Positions 53,401 to 63,417 of a DNA stretch of 64,000 nt are shown in pieces (the first letter of the stretch is position 1; each line of letters opens with the position of its first letter). The notes under the pieces are model-generated. The model was not told the DNA's origin, ran no database searches, and saw only the letters and a program-made list of their open reading frames with translations. This stretch comes from Vogesella aquatica (lineage in GTDB: Bacteria > Pseudomonadota > Gammaproteobacteria > Burkholderiales > Chromobacteriaceae): positions 124,001 through 188,000 of the forward strand of contig NZ_JAQQLF010000009.1 in the NCBI RefSeq assembly GCF_028548455.1, given 5' to 3'. The translations under genes were made by a program, and so were the position numbers.

Positions 53401-56229
53401 TTATTTGTTCAGCGAAAACGCTTCTTCGACAAAGGACTTGAGCTGGGCAACGTGCTTGCTCATGTAGCCCACGGCTGGGGAGGCCGACGATGGGCGACCG
53501 GCAAAGTCCAGGGTCTGCTTGGCTTGCAGCAGGCCTTCCAGGCGGTGGCGGATCTGGTACCAGGCACCCTGGTTACGCGGCTCTTCCTGTACCCACAGCA
53601 GCTCTTTCACGTGCGAGAACTGGGCCAGCTCGGCTTGCAGCAGCTCGGTCGGGAACGGATACAGCTGTTCGATACGGATGATGGCCACGTCTTCTTCCAT
53701 GCCACGCTCTTTGCGGCCGTTGACCAGGTCGTAGTACACCTGACCAGCGCACAGCAGGACGCGTTTCACTTTCTTCGGGTCCTGGATCGAGGCATCGCCA
53801 ATCACCGGGCGGAAAGAACCCTGGGTAATGGTTTCGATCGGGCTCATCGAGTCTTTGTAGCGCAGCAGGCGCTTGGACAGGAAGATCACCAGCGGCTTGC
53901 GATACGGGCGCAGTACCTGGCGACGCAGCATGTGGAACATCTGCGCAGCTTCGGACGGCATCACGATCTGCATATTGTGCTCGGCGCACAGCTGCAGCCA
54001 GCGCTCCAGACGCGCGGAGGAGTGCTCCGGGCCCTGGCCATCGTAGCCATGCGGCAGGATGGAAGTCAGGCCACACAGACGGCCCCACTTGGTTTCGCCA
54101 GAAGAGATGAACTGGTCAATGGCTACCTGGGCGCCGTTGGCGAAGTCGCCGAACTGCGCTTCCCAGATCACCAGCTGGTCCGGAGCGGAGCAGGCATAGC
54201 CGTACTCGTAGGCCAGTACCGCTTCTTCGTTCAGGATCGAGTCGATCACACGGAAGTCGGCCTGGTTTTCGCTCATATTGGCCAGCGGAATATAGGTGCC
54301 CTGGTCCCACTTTTCACGGTTCTGGTCGTGCAGTACCGAGTGGCGGTGCGAGAAGGTACCGCGGCCCGAGTCTTCACCCGAGATGCGTACGGCGTAGCCG
54401 TTGGTTACCAGGCTGGCGTAGGCCAGGGTCTCTGCCATACCCCAGTCCAGCGGCTGCTCGCCGCGCGCCATGGCCTGGCGGGCTTCGATAACGCGCTTCA
54501 CCGTAGGGTGTGGTTTGAAGTCGGCCGGTACGTGGGTGAACTTCTCGACCAGACGCTGTACGTCGGCTTGCTGCAGGCTGGTATCGGTAGGGTGTGCCCA
54601 GTGGGTACCCTGATACTGGCTCCAGTCCAGCGCGTGTTCGCGGCGGTAGTTGGACAGCACGGTCTGCTCGACGTGCTCGCCCTTGTCCAGCGCGTCACGG
54701 TAGGCGCGGATCAGGTCGTCTGCGGCTTCGGCCTTCAGCACCCCTTCGGCGACCAGACGCTGGGCGTACATGGCGCGAACACCGGCGTGCTTGGCGATGC
54801 GCTTGTACATCATCGGCTGGGTCAGGAACGGATCGTCACCTTCGTTGTGGCCCAGTTTGCGGTAGCACACCAGGTCGATGACCACGTCCTTCTTGAACTG
54901 CATGCGGTATTCCAGCGCAGCCTGCATCACGTAGCAGACCGCTTCCGGATCGTCACCGTTCACGTGGAAGATCGGCGCTTCGATCATCTTGGCCACGTCG
55001 GTACAGTACAGGGTGGAACGCATGTCGCGGGTATCGGAGGTGGTAAAGCCTACCTGGTTGTTGATCACCAGGTGGATGGTACCGCCGGTACGATAGCCAC
55101 GGGTTTGCGACAGGTTGAAGGTACCCTGGTTCACGCCCAGGCCGGCAAACGCGGAGTCACCGTGAATCAGCAGCGGCACCACCGATTTGCCTTCCACGTC
55201 GTTGCGGCGCTCCTGGCGGGCGCGGACAGAACCTTCTACTACCGGGTTCACGATCTCGAGGTGGGACGGGTTAAAGGCCAGCGATACGTGCATCGGGCCA
55301 TTGGCGGTAGGGATGTCGGACGAGAAGCCCATGTGGTACTTCACGTCACCCGAAGCCAGCTCCTGTGCTGCCTTGCCTTCGAATTCGGCAAACAGGTCAC
55401 GCGGCAGCTTGCCCAGGGTGTTTACCAGCACGTTCAGGCGGCCACGGTGGGCCATGCCGATGATCAGCTCTTCTACGCCGTAGGCGCTACCGTTCTGGAT
55501 CAGGTGATCCAGCGCGGCGATGGCGGATTCGCCACCTTCCAGCGAGAAGCGCTTCTGGCCTACATAGCGGGTATGCAGGTAGCGTTCCAGCGTTTCTGCA
55601 GCGGTGATCTGCTTCAGGATGCGTTGTTTTTTCTCTGCGTTGTAACGCGGGGTGGACAGGTCGCCTTCAAAGCGCTTCTGTACCCAGTGTTTTTCTTCAG
55701 AGGTGGTAATGTGCATGTACTCCACACCCACATTGCCGCCGTAGGTCTGTTTCAGACGGGCGAGAATGTCGGACAGTGGCAGCTTTTGCGGGGCAACCAG
55801 CGAGCCTACATTGAACTGCACAGCCATATCGGCATCGGACAGGCCATGTTGAGCCGGGTCCAGCTCGCGCATGGTCTCCTGGTCCATACGCTTGAGCGGG
55901 TCCAGGTTTGCCTGGCGGGAACCCAGTACGCGCCAGGCCGAGATCAGCTTCAGCACGCCTACCTGCTTTTGCATGGACTCCCAGTTGGCGACATCGCTGC
56001 TACGCTGGCCAGCCAGCGGCTTCTTGGCCAGCTGGATGAACGACTCCTGGATAGGCTGATGCGCTACGTCGCGCTCTGCCGCACCCGGTGCCATTGCCAG
56101 CTTATCGAAGTAATCCCGCCATTCCGCCGGAACCACGTTCGGATCAGCGAGATACTGTTCGTACAGTTCCTCGATGAACGGTGCATTTCCACCAAACAGG
56201 TGGGAATGACTGTACATGGATTGCATCAT
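53401..56229 (-). CDS. sucA: 2-oxoglutarate dehydrogenase E1
   Basis: A 942-residue thiamine-diphosphate enzyme. The ThDP site G-D-S-A-F-A-G-L-G-V-N-Q and further on S-F-S-H-R-H-S-V-like sequence (T-F-S-H-R-H-S-V) are visible, with E-Y-G-Y-A-C-S near the second domain. ATG 56229 (M-M-Q-S-M-Y) has AAGGG upstream and starts at the usual family N-terminus with the E2/E3-contact helix E-E-L-Y-E-Q-Y-L. It lies 145 bases after gltA, across the terminator-like motif pair. Confidence 0.97.
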   Translation of the reverse strand: MMQSMYSHSHLFGGNAPFIEELYEQYLADPNVVPAEWRDYFDKLAMAPGAAERDVAHQPIQESFIQLAKKPLAGQRSSDVANWESMQKQVGVLKLISAWRVLGSRQANLDPLKRMDQETMRELDPAQHGLSDADMAVQFNVGSLVAPQKLPLSDILARLKQTYGGNVGVEYMHITTSEEKHWVQKRFEGDLSTPRYNAEKKQRILKQITAAETLERYLHTRYVGQKRFSLEGGESAIAALDHLIQNGSAYGVEELIIGMAHRGRLNVLVNTLGKLPRDLFAEFEGKAAQELASGDVKYHMGFSSDIPTANGPMHVSLAFNPSHLEIVNPVVEGSVRARQERRNDVEGKSVVPLLIHGDSAFAGLGVNQGTFNLSQTRGYRTGGTIHLVINNQVGFTTSDTRDMRSTLYCTDVAKMIEAPIFHVNGDDPEAVCYVMQAALEYRMQFKKDVVIDLVCYRKLGHNEGDDPFLTQPMMYKRIAKHAGVRAMYAQRLVAEGVLKAEAADDLIRAYRDALDKGEHVEQTVLSNYRREHALDWSQYQGTHWAHPTDTSLQQADVQRLVEKFTHVPADFKPHPTVKRVIEARQAMARGEQPLDWGMAETLAYASLVTNGYAVRISGEDSGRGTFSHRHSVLHDQNREKWDQGTYIPLANMSENQADFRVIDSILNEEAVLAYEYGYACSAPDQLVIWEAQFGDFANGAQVAIDQFISSGETKWGRLCGLTSILPHGYDGQGPEHSSARLERWLQLCAEHNMQIVMPSEAAQMFHMLRRQVLRPYRKPLVIFLSKRLLRYKDSMSPIETITQGSFRPVIGDASIQDPKKVKRVLLCAGQVYYDLVNGRKERGMEEDVAIIRIEQLYPFPTELLQAELAQFSHVKELLWVQEEPRNQGAWYQIRHRLEGLLQAKQTLDFAGRPSSASPAVGYMSKHVAQLKSFVEEAFSLNK

Positions 56230-56334
56230 TATTCGACCCTTTTGTCTGCGTTGCTGCTTTGCAAAAACCGTTTTGACAAAAAGAGCTGTGCGGGTAACCA
56301 CACGCCTCTTTTTGACAGAACGCTCTCCACCGCA

Positions 56335-56365
56335 AAAAGGTTGGCCGCATGGCGGCCAACCTTTT
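56335..56365 (-). terminator. Terminator made of two GTTGGCCGC motifs
   Basis: AAAAGGTTGGCCGC (56335-56348) and GCGGCCAACCTTTT (56352-56365) form perfect 14-base arms with a 3-base loop. On the minus strand it lies nine bases after the gltA stop and ends in five T. An inverted pair of the repeated motif therefore serves as a terminator, as uptake-sequence pairs do in Neisseria. Confidence 0.9.
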
Positions 56366-56373
56366 GCTAGCGA

Positions 56374-57663
56374 TTAACGCTGTTCCTGCGGGATGTAGTC
56401 GCGGCGCTGGGCACCGGTGTACAGCTGACGCGGACGGCCGATCTTCATTGCCGGGTCGGCAATCATTTCAGCCCAGTGCGAGATCCAGCCCACGGTACGA
56501 GCCAGGGCAAAGATCGGGGTGAACATGGATACCGGAATACCGATAGCCGACAGCACGATACCGGAGTAGAAGTCTACGTTCGGGTACAGCTTGCGCTCGA
56601 TGAAGTACGGGTCTTCCAGGGCGATTTTTTCCAGCGCCATGGCCAGTTTGAACTTCGGATCGTTGTGCAGGCCCAGCTCGTTCAGCACTTCGTCGCAGGT
56701 CTCTTTCATGATGGCTGCGCGCGGGTCCATGTTCTTGTACACGCGGTGACCAAAACCCATCAGCTTGTGGGTCTTGTTCTTCACGCCTTCCATGAACGCC
56801 GGTACGTTTTCTACCGAACCGATTTCGTCCAGCATCTTCAGTACAGCCTCGTTGGCGCCACCGTGGGACGGGCCCCACAGGCAGGCGATACCGGCGGCGA
56901 TACATGCGAACGGGTTGGCACCGGAGGAGCCAGCCAGACGTACGGTAGAAGTAGACGCGTTCTGCTCGTGGTCGGCGTGCAGGGTGAAGATGCGATCCAG
57001 GGCCAGGGCCAGGGTCTTGTTCACCTTGTACTCTTCGCACGGGGTGGAGAACATCATGTGCAGGAAGTTCTCGGCGTAGGTCAGGCCGTTTTTCGGGTAG
57101 GAGAACGGCAGGCCTTTGTTGTAGCGGTACGCCTGGGCGGCAATGTTCGGCAGCTTGGCGATCAGGCGGTGAGCCGAGATCTTGCGGTGTTCCGCGTTAT
57201 TGATGTCCAGCGAGTCGTGATAGAAGGCAGACAGCGCGCCAACCACACCCACCATGACAGCCATCGGGTGGGCATCACGACGGAAGCCTTTGAACAGGCT
57301 CATCAGCTGGTCGTGCAGCATGTTGTGACGCATGATGCCGCGCTCGAATGCCTGGCGCTCTTGTGCGGTAGGCAGCTCGCCGTTCAGCAGCAGGTAGCAC
57401 ACTTCCAGGTAGTCGCTCTTTGCGGCCAACTGTTCGATCGGGTAACCACGGTAGTACAGCTGACCCAGGTCACCATCGATAAAGGTGATTTGCGACTCGC
57501 AGCTGGCGGTAGCCAGGAAGCCGGGGTCAAAGGTGAACATACCGGTTTTGGAGAACGCACGGATATCGACGACGTCCGGACCCAGGGTACCTTTCAGTAC
57601 CGGCATGTCCAGATTGTCTTTACCGTCGTTGTAGGTGAGCGTCACTTTACGATTGTTTTCCAC
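56374..57663 (-). CDS. gltA: Citrate synthase
   Basis: A 429-residue enzyme of the hexameric, NADH-regulated type seen in Gram-negative bacteria. Catalytic residues lie in [10 protein letters not shown] and G-F-G-H-R-V-Y, with the Asp in [12 protein letters not shown]. The start codon is GTG with GGGAG seven bases before. It follows sdhE and closes the sdh operon with the motif-pair terminator. Confidence 0.97.
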   Translation of the reverse strand: MENNRKVTLTYNDGKDNLDMPVLKGTLGPDVVDIRAFSKTGMFTFDPGFLATASCESQITFIDGDLGQLYYRGYPIEQLAAKSDYLEVCYLLLNGELPTAQERQAFERGIMRHNMLHDQLMSLFKGFRRDAHPMAVMVGVVGALSAFYHDSLDINNAEHRKISAHRLIAKLPNIAAQAYRYNKGLPFSYPKNGLTYAENFLHMMFSTPCEEYKVNKTLALALDRIFTLHADHEQNASTSTVRLAGSSGANPFACIAAGIACLWGPSHGGANEAVLKMLDEIGSVENVPAFMEGVKNKTHKLMGFGHRVYKNMDPRAAIMKETCDEVLNELGLHNDPKFKLAMALEKIALEDPYFIERKLYPNVDFYSGIVLSAIGIPVSMFTPIFALARTVGWISHWAEMIADPAMKIGRPRQLYTGAQRRDYIPQEQR

Positions 57664-57720
57664 AGCAATACTCCCAGTTCAGTTTGTGGTCGTTGTAATT
57701 TGTTTTGCTGCTTGCAGGCC

Positions 57721-57969
57721 TCAAACCGCCCGCAAAATCCCGATGATGTGTGCCAGCTCGGGATCGTCTACTTCCGCCTTGCCGTTTACGTAGTCCAGGA
57801 AGTCGTTATCGCCCAGCTCCAGGCACTTCCTGTACGCGGCAAGCTCGTCCGTGGTGAGCTGGTCAAAGCCATTGGCCAGAAAACGCTCCAGCACAATGTC
57901 CAGCTCCAGCAAACCACGGCGCGAGCGCCAGCGGATCCGTTTTATTTCAACCGGATCGATGTCGGTCAT
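57721..57969 (-). CDS. sdhE: SdhE flavinylation factor
   Basis: An 82-residue SdhE/Sdh5 protein that helps attach FAD to SdhA. The signature R-R-G-L-L-E-L-D-I-V-L with W-R-S-R (R-W-R-S-R-R-G-L-L) is present. It overlaps sdhB by 4 bases (ATGA). Confidence 0.95.
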   Translation of the reverse strand: MTDIDPVEIKRIRWRSRRGLLELDIVLERFLANGFDQLTTDELAAYRKCLELGDNDFLDYVNGKAEVDDPELAHIIGILRAV

Positions 57970-58670
57970 ACGGCACGCTTAACCATCATGTCTTTGATCT
58001 TGCCGATCGCCTTGGTCGGGTTCAGACCTTTCGGGCACACATCCACGCAGTTCATGATGGTGTGGCAACGGAACAGGCGATACGGGTCTTCCAGGTTGTC
58101 CAGACGCTCGTTGGTGGCCAGATCGCGGGTATCCGCGATAAAGCGGTAGGCGGCCAGCAGGCCGGCCGGGCCAACGAATTTGTCCGGGTTCCACCAGAAA
58201 GACGGGCAGGAGGTAGAGCAACAGGCGCACAGAATGCACTCGTACAGGCCGTCCAGCTCCAGACGGTCTTCCGGCGATTGCAGGCGCTCGCGCTCTGGCG
58301 GCGGCGTGTCGTTGATCACGTAAGGCTTGATCGAGTGGTACTGCTTGAAGAACTGGGTCATGTCCACGATCAGATCGCGGATAACCGGCAGGCCAGGCAG
58401 CGGGCGCAGCTCGATAGGCTGTTTCAGGTCAGCCCAGTTGGTCACGCAGGCCAGGCCGTTCTTGCCGTTGATGTTCATGGCGTCAGAGCCACAAATACCT
58501 TCGCGGCAGGAGCGACGGAACGACAGGGTGTCGTCCATGGCTTTGAGCTTGACGATCACGTCCAGCAGTTTTACGTCGTTCGGGCCCAGCTCGATCTCGT
58601 AATCCTGCATGTACGGCTTGGCGTCCTTGTCCGGATCGTAGCGGTAAATGGAAAAACGGGCTTTGGTCAT
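57966..58670 (-). CDS. sdhB: Succinate dehydrogenase iron-sulfur subunit
   Basis: A 234-residue subunit. The 2Fe-2S site is C-R-E-G-I-C-G-S-D-A-M and the 4Fe-4S and 3Fe-4S sites C-I-L-C-A-C-C-S-T-S-C-P and C-H-T-I-M-N-C-V-D-V-C-P. It passes electrons from SdhA to quinone at SdhCD. GGAG precedes the ATG. Confidence 0.98.
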   Translation of the reverse strand: MTKARFSIYRYDPDKDAKPYMQDYEIELGPNDVKLLDVIVKLKAMDDTLSFRRSCREGICGSDAMNINGKNGLACVTNWADLKQPIELRPLPGLPVIRDLIVDMTQFFKQYHSIKPYVINDTPPPERERLQSPEDRLELDGLYECILCACCSTSCPSFWWNPDKFVGPAGLLAAYRFIADTRDLATNERLDNLEDPYRLFRCHTIMNCVDVCPKGLNPTKAIGKIKDMMVKRAV

Positions 58671-58690
58671 CTTGATCTCCTGGTCGCCGC

Positions 58691-60457
58691 TTAGAAAGTA
58701 CGCTCTTTCGGCGGGATGTAATCCACCGACAACGGTTTGGTGTGCACGGGCTTGTAGGTCAGGCGACGGTCATCGCCGTAGTACAGGGTGTGCTTCATCC
58801 ATACCTCGTCGTCGCGCTGCTGGAAGTCGGCGTGGGCGTGAGCGCCACGGGACTCTTTACGCGCATCGGCGGAGATCAGGGTAGCCACAGCCACTTCGAT
58901 CAGGTTTTCCAGCTCCAGCGCCTCGACACGTGCGGTGTTGAAGACTTTGGATTTGTCCTTGATCTGGATGCGTTTTACGCGCTCTGCCACTTCCTGGATT
59001 TCCTTCACGCCCTGCGCCAGGTTTTCCGAGTTACGGAACACGGCAGCACGCGCCTGAACGGTACGCTGCATGGCGGTACGCACTTCAGTCACGTCTTCGC
59101 CGTTGGTCTGGTTGTCCAGGCGGCTGATACGGGCCAGGGAACGCTCGGCGGCGTTGGCCGGCAGCGGTTTCCAGGTAGGCATTTCGTTGCGGATGAACTC
59201 GACCATGCTGTCGCCGGCCGATTTGCCGAATACCACCAGGTCCAGCAGGGAGTTGGTACCCAGACGGTTAGCACCGTGTACGGATGCGCAAGCGCATTCG
59301 CCAGCGGCGTAGAAGCCGTTCACGCGGGCTTCCGGGTTGTCGCCTTGCGGGATCACCACTTCGCCGCGGTAGTTGGTCGGAATACCGCCCATCATGTAGT
59401 GGCAAGTCGGGATAACCGGGATCGGTTCCTTGATCGGGTCTACACCGGCAAACTTGATGGCGATCTCGCGAATGCCAGGCAAGCGCTGTTTGATGATGTC
59501 CGGACCCAGATGGTCCAGCTTCAGCAGCACGTAGTCCTTGTTCGGGCCGCAACCACGGCCTTCCAGCACTTCCTGCTCCATCGAGCGGGCCACGAAGTCG
59601 CGCGGGGCCAGATCTTTCAGGTTAGGTGCGTAGCGCTCCATGAAGCGCTCGCCGTTGGCGTTCAGCAGGATACCGCCTTCGCCACGTACACCTTCGGTAA
59701 TCAGTACACCGGCACCAGCTACGCCAGTCGGGTGGAACTGCCAGAACTCCATGTCTTCCAGCGGGATGCCTGCGCGAACGCACATACCCAGGCCATCACC
59801 GGTGTTGATGAAGGCATTGGTGGAAGCGGCATAGATGCGGCCGGCGCCGCCGGTAGCAAACAGCACGGCTTTGGCGTGGAAAATGTAAACCTCGCCGGTT
59901 TCCATTTCCAGGGCGGTAACACCTACTACATCGCCAGCTTCGTCACGGATCAGGTCCAACGCCATCCACTCGACAAAGAACTGGGTATTGGCGCGCACGT
60001 TACGCTGGTACAGCGTGTGCAGCATGGCGTGGCCGGTACGGTCGGCGGCGGCACAGGCGCGCTGAACCGGGGTTTCACCGTTGTTCTGGGTGTGGCCGCC
60101 AAACGGGCGCTGGTAGATCTTGCCGTTTTCCAGACGGTCGAACGGCATGCCGAAGTGTTCCAGCTCGATCACGGCTTCCGGTGCCTTGCGGCACATGAAC
60201 TCGATGGCATCCTGGTCGCCCAGCCAGTCCGACCCTTTTACGGTGTCGTACATATGCCATTCCCAGCGGTCTTCCTGCACGTTGCCCAGCGAGGCGGAGA
60301 TACCACCTTGAGCAGCAACGGTGTGCGAACGGGTCGGGAATACTTTGGAAAGTACGGCAGTTTTCAGGCCGGACTCGGACAGTTGCAAAGCAGCACGCAT
60401 ACCTGCGCCGCCGCCGCCAACAATTACTGCATCAAATCGACGAACGGGTACAGTCAT
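58691..60457 (-). CDS. sdhA: Succinate dehydrogenase flavoprotein subunit
   Basis: A 588-residue subunit. It has the FAD site V-G-G-G-G-A-G-M-R-A-A, the covalent-FAD histidine in S-H-T-V-A-A-Q-G-G and H-G-A-N-R-L-G-T-N-S. The ATG at 60457 overlaps the sdhD stop (TAATG) behind GGGGGC; an ATG four codons upstream is less likely. It oxidises succinate to fumarate in complex II. Confidence 0.98.
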   Translation of the reverse strand: MTVPVRRFDAVIVGGGGAGMRAALQLSESGLKTAVLSKVFPTRSHTVAAQGGISASLGNVQEDRWEWHMYDTVKGSDWLGDQDAIEFMCRKAPEAVIELEHFGMPFDRLENGKIYQRPFGGHTQNNGETPVQRACAAADRTGHAMLHTLYQRNVRANTQFFVEWMALDLIRDEAGDVVGVTALEMETGEVYIFHAKAVLFATGGAGRIYAASTNAFINTGDGLGMCVRAGIPLEDMEFWQFHPTGVAGAGVLITEGVRGEGGILLNANGERFMERYAPNLKDLAPRDFVARSMEQEVLEGRGCGPNKDYVLLKLDHLGPDIIKQRLPGIREIAIKFAGVDPIKEPIPVIPTCHYMMGGIPTNYRGEVVIPQGDNPEARVNGFYAAGECACASVHGANRLGTNSLLDLVVFGKSAGDSMVEFIRNEMPTWKPLPANAAERSLARISRLDNQTNGEDVTEVRTAMQRTVQARAAVFRNSENLAQGVKEIQEVAERVKRIQIKDKSKVFNTARVEALELENLIEVAVATLISADARKESRGAHAHADFQQRDDEVWMKHTLYYGDDRRLTYKPVHTKPLSVDYIPPKERTF

Positions 60458-60801
60458 TACAGCCCCCATACAACCTTAAGCGAATAAATAAAACAGGACA
60501 CCAGCCACACTGCCGTTACGGAGTGCAGGGTCAGGCGAACGCCTACCGGCTTGATGTAGTCCATCCACAGGTCACGAATACCTACCCAGGCGTGCAGGAA
60601 CAGCGCCAGCAGGGTAGTTTGGGTCAGAACCTTTACCCAGGTCAGGCTGAACAGGGCTTTCCAGCCTTCGTAGCCGGCCGGCATGGCCAGCAGGAACAGC
60701 ACCAGCATGACGGTGTAAGCCAGCATGATCACGGCAGTCACACGCTGCATGATCCAGTCGCGCAGGCCGTAGTGAGCACCAACGACGTTGCGGTTTACCA
60801 T
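60457..60801 (-). CDS. sdhD: Succinate dehydrogenase membrane anchor
   Basis: A 114-residue protein with three membrane helices. H in F-L-H-A-W-V-G-I-R-D and the W-M-D-Y after it are the SdhD haem/quinone-region residues. It overlaps sdhC by 7 bases and sdhA by one. Confidence 0.93.
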   Translation of the reverse strand: MVNRNVVGAHYGLRDWIMQRVTAVIMLAYTVMLVLFLLAMPAGYEGWKALFSLTWVKVLTQTTLLALFLHAWVGIRDLWMDYIKPVGVRLTLHSVTAVWLVSCFIYSLKVVWGL

Positions 60802-61169
60802 AGGATGGCCCCCAGAATCACAGTCAGAGACAGGCTGACTACCAGTACCAGCTTGGCAGTAGCGCGGGCGGTCTGCAGTTCCAGACCTTTATGGATATCG
60901 AGCAGCAGGAAACGGATGCCGGCTACTGCGTGATGCAGGAATGCCCACAGGAAGCCGATCAGGATCAGTTTCATCAGGGGATGGGCAACTACGGCGCGAT
61001 AGCTGTCGAAGGTTTCTGCGGAACTGAGCGAACCGCTCAGAAGATAGATCAGGAGTGGCAGCGAGAAAAACAGTGCCACACCGCTGATTCGGTGCAGGAT
61101 CGAGACGATGCCCGGAAGAGGCAGCCTGATCTTGCCCAGATCTAAGTGCTTAGGTCGTTGCTTCTGCAT
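60795..61169 (-). CDS. sdhC: Succinate dehydrogenase cytochrome b556
   Basis: A 124-residue protein with three helices. S-I-L-H-R-I-S-G-V carries the conserved H-R-x-S-G, and H-H-A-V-A-G-I-R follows. ATG 61169 has AAGGAA upstream. It opens the sdhCDAB-sdhE-gltA operon. The promoter must lie in the 222 bases before it, where I see the direct repeat AACATGTC (61273, 61300). Confidence 0.95.
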   Translation of the reverse strand: MQKQRPKHLDLGKIRLPLPGIVSILHRISGVALFFSLPLLIYLLSGSLSSAETFDSYRAVVAHPLMKLILIGFLWAFLHHAVAGIRFLLLDIHKGLELQTARATAKLVLVVSLSLTVILGAILW

Positions 61170-61391
61170 AGAGCTTCCTTGGATGTGCATGTACCAAGTG
61201 GTTATACCCGGCCCCCACCATGGTTGCAGGGGCCATCGGAACAGGAGCCAGCACAGCACTCCCACCCATCAAAACATGTCGAACCGATGCTGCAGGTGCA
61301 ACATGTCCCTGAGATTCTATCAAAACCGCGCCCTGCTGCGGACGCCAAACAGTCTGACAAAGACCATCCAGCCACAAAATCAGCCCCAGAA

Positions 61392-62120
61392 TCAGGGATT
61401 TCCCTGACGGATCAAGCCGAATTTGTCGGTCACGCACCAGCGCTCGCGCCACTCCACCGGCACGCCCTGCATATCGCAAGACAGCCGCAAATACTGCAGT
61501 AACGGCACACCGTCGGCCACGGCCAGCAGCTGCATTTCTTCGCGGCCAGGCAAAATTGCCCGCCACTGCTCGGCCTGCACCCGCAAGCGCACGCCAAAGT
61601 GCTGCTGCAGTAGCGACCACACACCGGGCATCTGGCGCAGCCAGCGCGTATCGATGGCGTCAAAACGTTCTACCGGCAGCATCACGTCGTCCAGCGCCAC
61701 CACCTGCCCCTGCATGCGCCACAGCATGCGTATGCGGTGCAGTGGCGCACTACGGCGCAAACCCATGGCTGCGGCCAACTCCTCGTGCGCGTGTACACGG
61801 CTGACGCCCAGAAACTCGCGCAGCAGGCGATCCGGCTTTTCAGCCAGCAAACCCGGTGACACCATCGCCAGGCCGGCCCAGTCATCCAGCGGTGCCGACA
61901 CAAACGTGCCCCTGCCCTGCTGGCGGTATAGCACACCGTCGTTGACCAGTTCGGTCAAAGCCTTGCGTACCGTACCCTGGCTTACCGCAAACTGGTCTGC
62001 CAGATCCCATTCGCTGGGGAGCAGCTCGTTACTGGCCCACTCGCCCTCGGCAATACGTTCCAGCACCTGCAGCTTTACCTGCTGGTAAAGCGGTAATCGA
62101 TGTAGCGACTTGGCGTGCAT
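61392..62120 (-). CDS. GntR/HutC-type regulator (UTRA domain)
   Basis: A 242-residue regulator. The winged helix has L-P-S-E-W-D-L-A-D-Q-F-A-V-S-Q-G-T-V-R-K-A-L and G-V-L-Y-R-Q-Q-G-R-G-T-F-V; the rest is a UTRA ligand-binding domain. It lies directly upstream of sdhC in the same direction and divergent from mdh, so control of TCA genes is likely. A palindrome GTCTTATATAAGAC (62161-62174) lies in front of its own start. The ligand is unknown. Confidence 0.88.
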   Translation of the reverse strand: MHAKSLHRLPLYQQVKLQVLERIAEGEWASNELLPSEWDLADQFAVSQGTVRKALTELVNDGVLYRQQGRGTFVSAPLDDWAGLAMVSPGLLAEKPDRLLREFLGVSRVHAHEELAAAMGLRRSAPLHRIRMLWRMQGQVVALDDVMLPVERFDAIDTRWLRQMPGVWSLLQQHFGVRLRVQAEQWRAILPGREEMQLLAVADGVPLLQYLRLSCDMQGVPVEWRERWCVTDKFGLIRQGNP

Positions 62121-62160
62121 GTGTTCTTTTTAACATCAAATAAATCAAGCGTAAAGGTTA

Positions 62161-62181
62161 GTCTTATATAAGACATAAGAC
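62161..62181. promoter_or_regulatory. Candidate GntR operator between regulator and mdh
   Basis: GTCTTATATAAGAC is a perfect 14-base palindrome, followed by one more half site ATAAGAC. It lies 41 bases before the GntR gene and 158 before mdh. This shape suits a GntR/HutC-type dimer. Confidence 0.75.
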
Positions 62182-62331
62182 AAGCCCCAGCCATGCTGCG
62201 CCGCATCACCCGCCTTGATGCCCACAAATTGAACTTGGCGTGCTACACTCGAAGCCAGTATTGCAAAGCAGCATGCGCAAGGAAGAGCATGCGCTACGCA
62301 TCCATCGCCAAGTCCAAAGGAGAGTACATCG

Positions 62332-63312
62332 ATGAAAGCCCCCGTTCGCGTTGCCGTTACTGGTGCAGCCGGTCAGATTGGTTACAGCCTGTTGTTCCGC
62401 ATTGCCAGTGGCGAAATGCTGGGTAAAGACCAACCGGTCATCCTGCAGCTGCTGGACCTGCCACAGGCACAAACCGCTGTAAAAGGCGTGATGATGGAGC
62501 TGGAAGACTGTGCCTTCCCGCTGCTGGCCGGCATGGTCGCTACCGATGACCCGGAAGTGGCTTTCAAGGATGTACAAGTAGCCCTGCTGGTAGGCGCCCG
62601 CCCACGCAGCAAAGGCATGGAACGCAAAGACCTGCTGACCGCCAACGCCGAGATCTTCACTGTACAAGGCGCAGCCCTGAACAAAGTGGCAGACCGCAAC
62701 GTGAAAGTACTGGTAGTAGGCAACCCGGCCAACACCAACGCCTACATCGCCATGAAGTCGGCTCCGGACCTGAACCCGAACAACTTCACCGCCATGTTGC
62801 GCCTGGACCACAACCGCGCCCTGTCGCAGCTGGCTGCCAAAACCGGCAAAGCCGTGGCCGACATCGAAAAACTGGCCGTATGGGGCAACCACTCCCCAAC
62901 CATGTACGCTGACTACCGCTACGCCACCATCAATGGCGAATCGGTAAAAGACATGATCAACGACCACGAATGGAACCGCGACGTGTTCCTGCCTACCGTA
63001 GGCAAACGTGGCGCTGCCATCATCGAAGCCCGTGGCTTGTCGTCTGCTGCTTCTGCGGCCAACGCTGCCATCGACCACATCCGCGACTGGGCACTGGGCA
63101 CCAACGGCAAATGGGTTACCATGGGTATCCCGTCCGATGGCTCCTACGGTATTCCGAAAGACGTGATGTTCGGCTTCCCGGTAACCTGCGAAAACGGCCA
63201 GTACACCATTGTACAAGGCCTGGAAATCGACGAATTCAGCCGTAGCTGCATCAACGTTACCCTGAACGAACTGGAAGAAGAGCGCGCCGGCGTAGCCCAC
63301 CTGCTGGGTTAA
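62332..63312 (+). CDS. mdh: Malate dehydrogenase
   Basis: A 326-residue NAD-dependent enzyme of the 320-330-residue type found in betaproteobacteria. It has the nucleotide site G-A-A-G-Q-I-G-Y, the substrate arginines in [13 protein letters not shown], and the catalytic His in W-G-N-H-S-P-T. AAAGGAGAG precedes the ATG. It is divergent from the GntR gene and close to the TCA cluster. Confidence 0.97.
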   Translation: MKAPVRVAVTGAAGQIGYSLLFRIASGEMLGKDQPVILQLLDLPQAQTAVKGVMMELEDCAFPLLAGMVATDDPEVAFKDVQVALLVGARPRSKGMERKDLLTANAEIFTVQGAALNKVADRNVKVLVVGNPANTNAYIAMKSAPDLNPNNFTAMLRLDHNRALSQLAAKTGKAVADIEKLAVWGNHSPTMYADYRYATINGESVKDMINDHEWNRDVFLPTVGKRGAAIIEARGLSSAASAANAAIDHIRDWALGTNGKWVTMGIPSDGSYGIPKDVMFGFPVTCENGQYTIVQGLEIDEFSRSCINVTLNELEEERAGVAHLLG

Positions 63313-63331
63313 TGAGCTAGCCATTCAGCCC

Positions 63332-63358
63332 AAAGCGCACCGCAAGGTGCGCTTTTTG
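63332..63358 (+). terminator. Terminator of mdh
   Basis: AAAGCGCACC-GCAA-GGTGCGCTTT followed by TTGTC, 19 bases after the stop. Confidence 0.9.
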
Positions 63359-63417
63359 TCTTTACTGAAATACCCTGTCATCTTGTTTATATTGCTCTTT
63401 TTGGAGGTCGCAATACC

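Noticed and set aside
52186..56370. Very long plus-strand frame of 1394 codons over sucA/sucB
   Set aside because: It is antisense to two certain genes and results from codon bias; no domain is recognisable.
61273..61307. Direct repeat AACATGTC before sdhC as an operator
   Set aside because: Only eight bases and not symmetric; too weak to claim alone, noted under sdhC.
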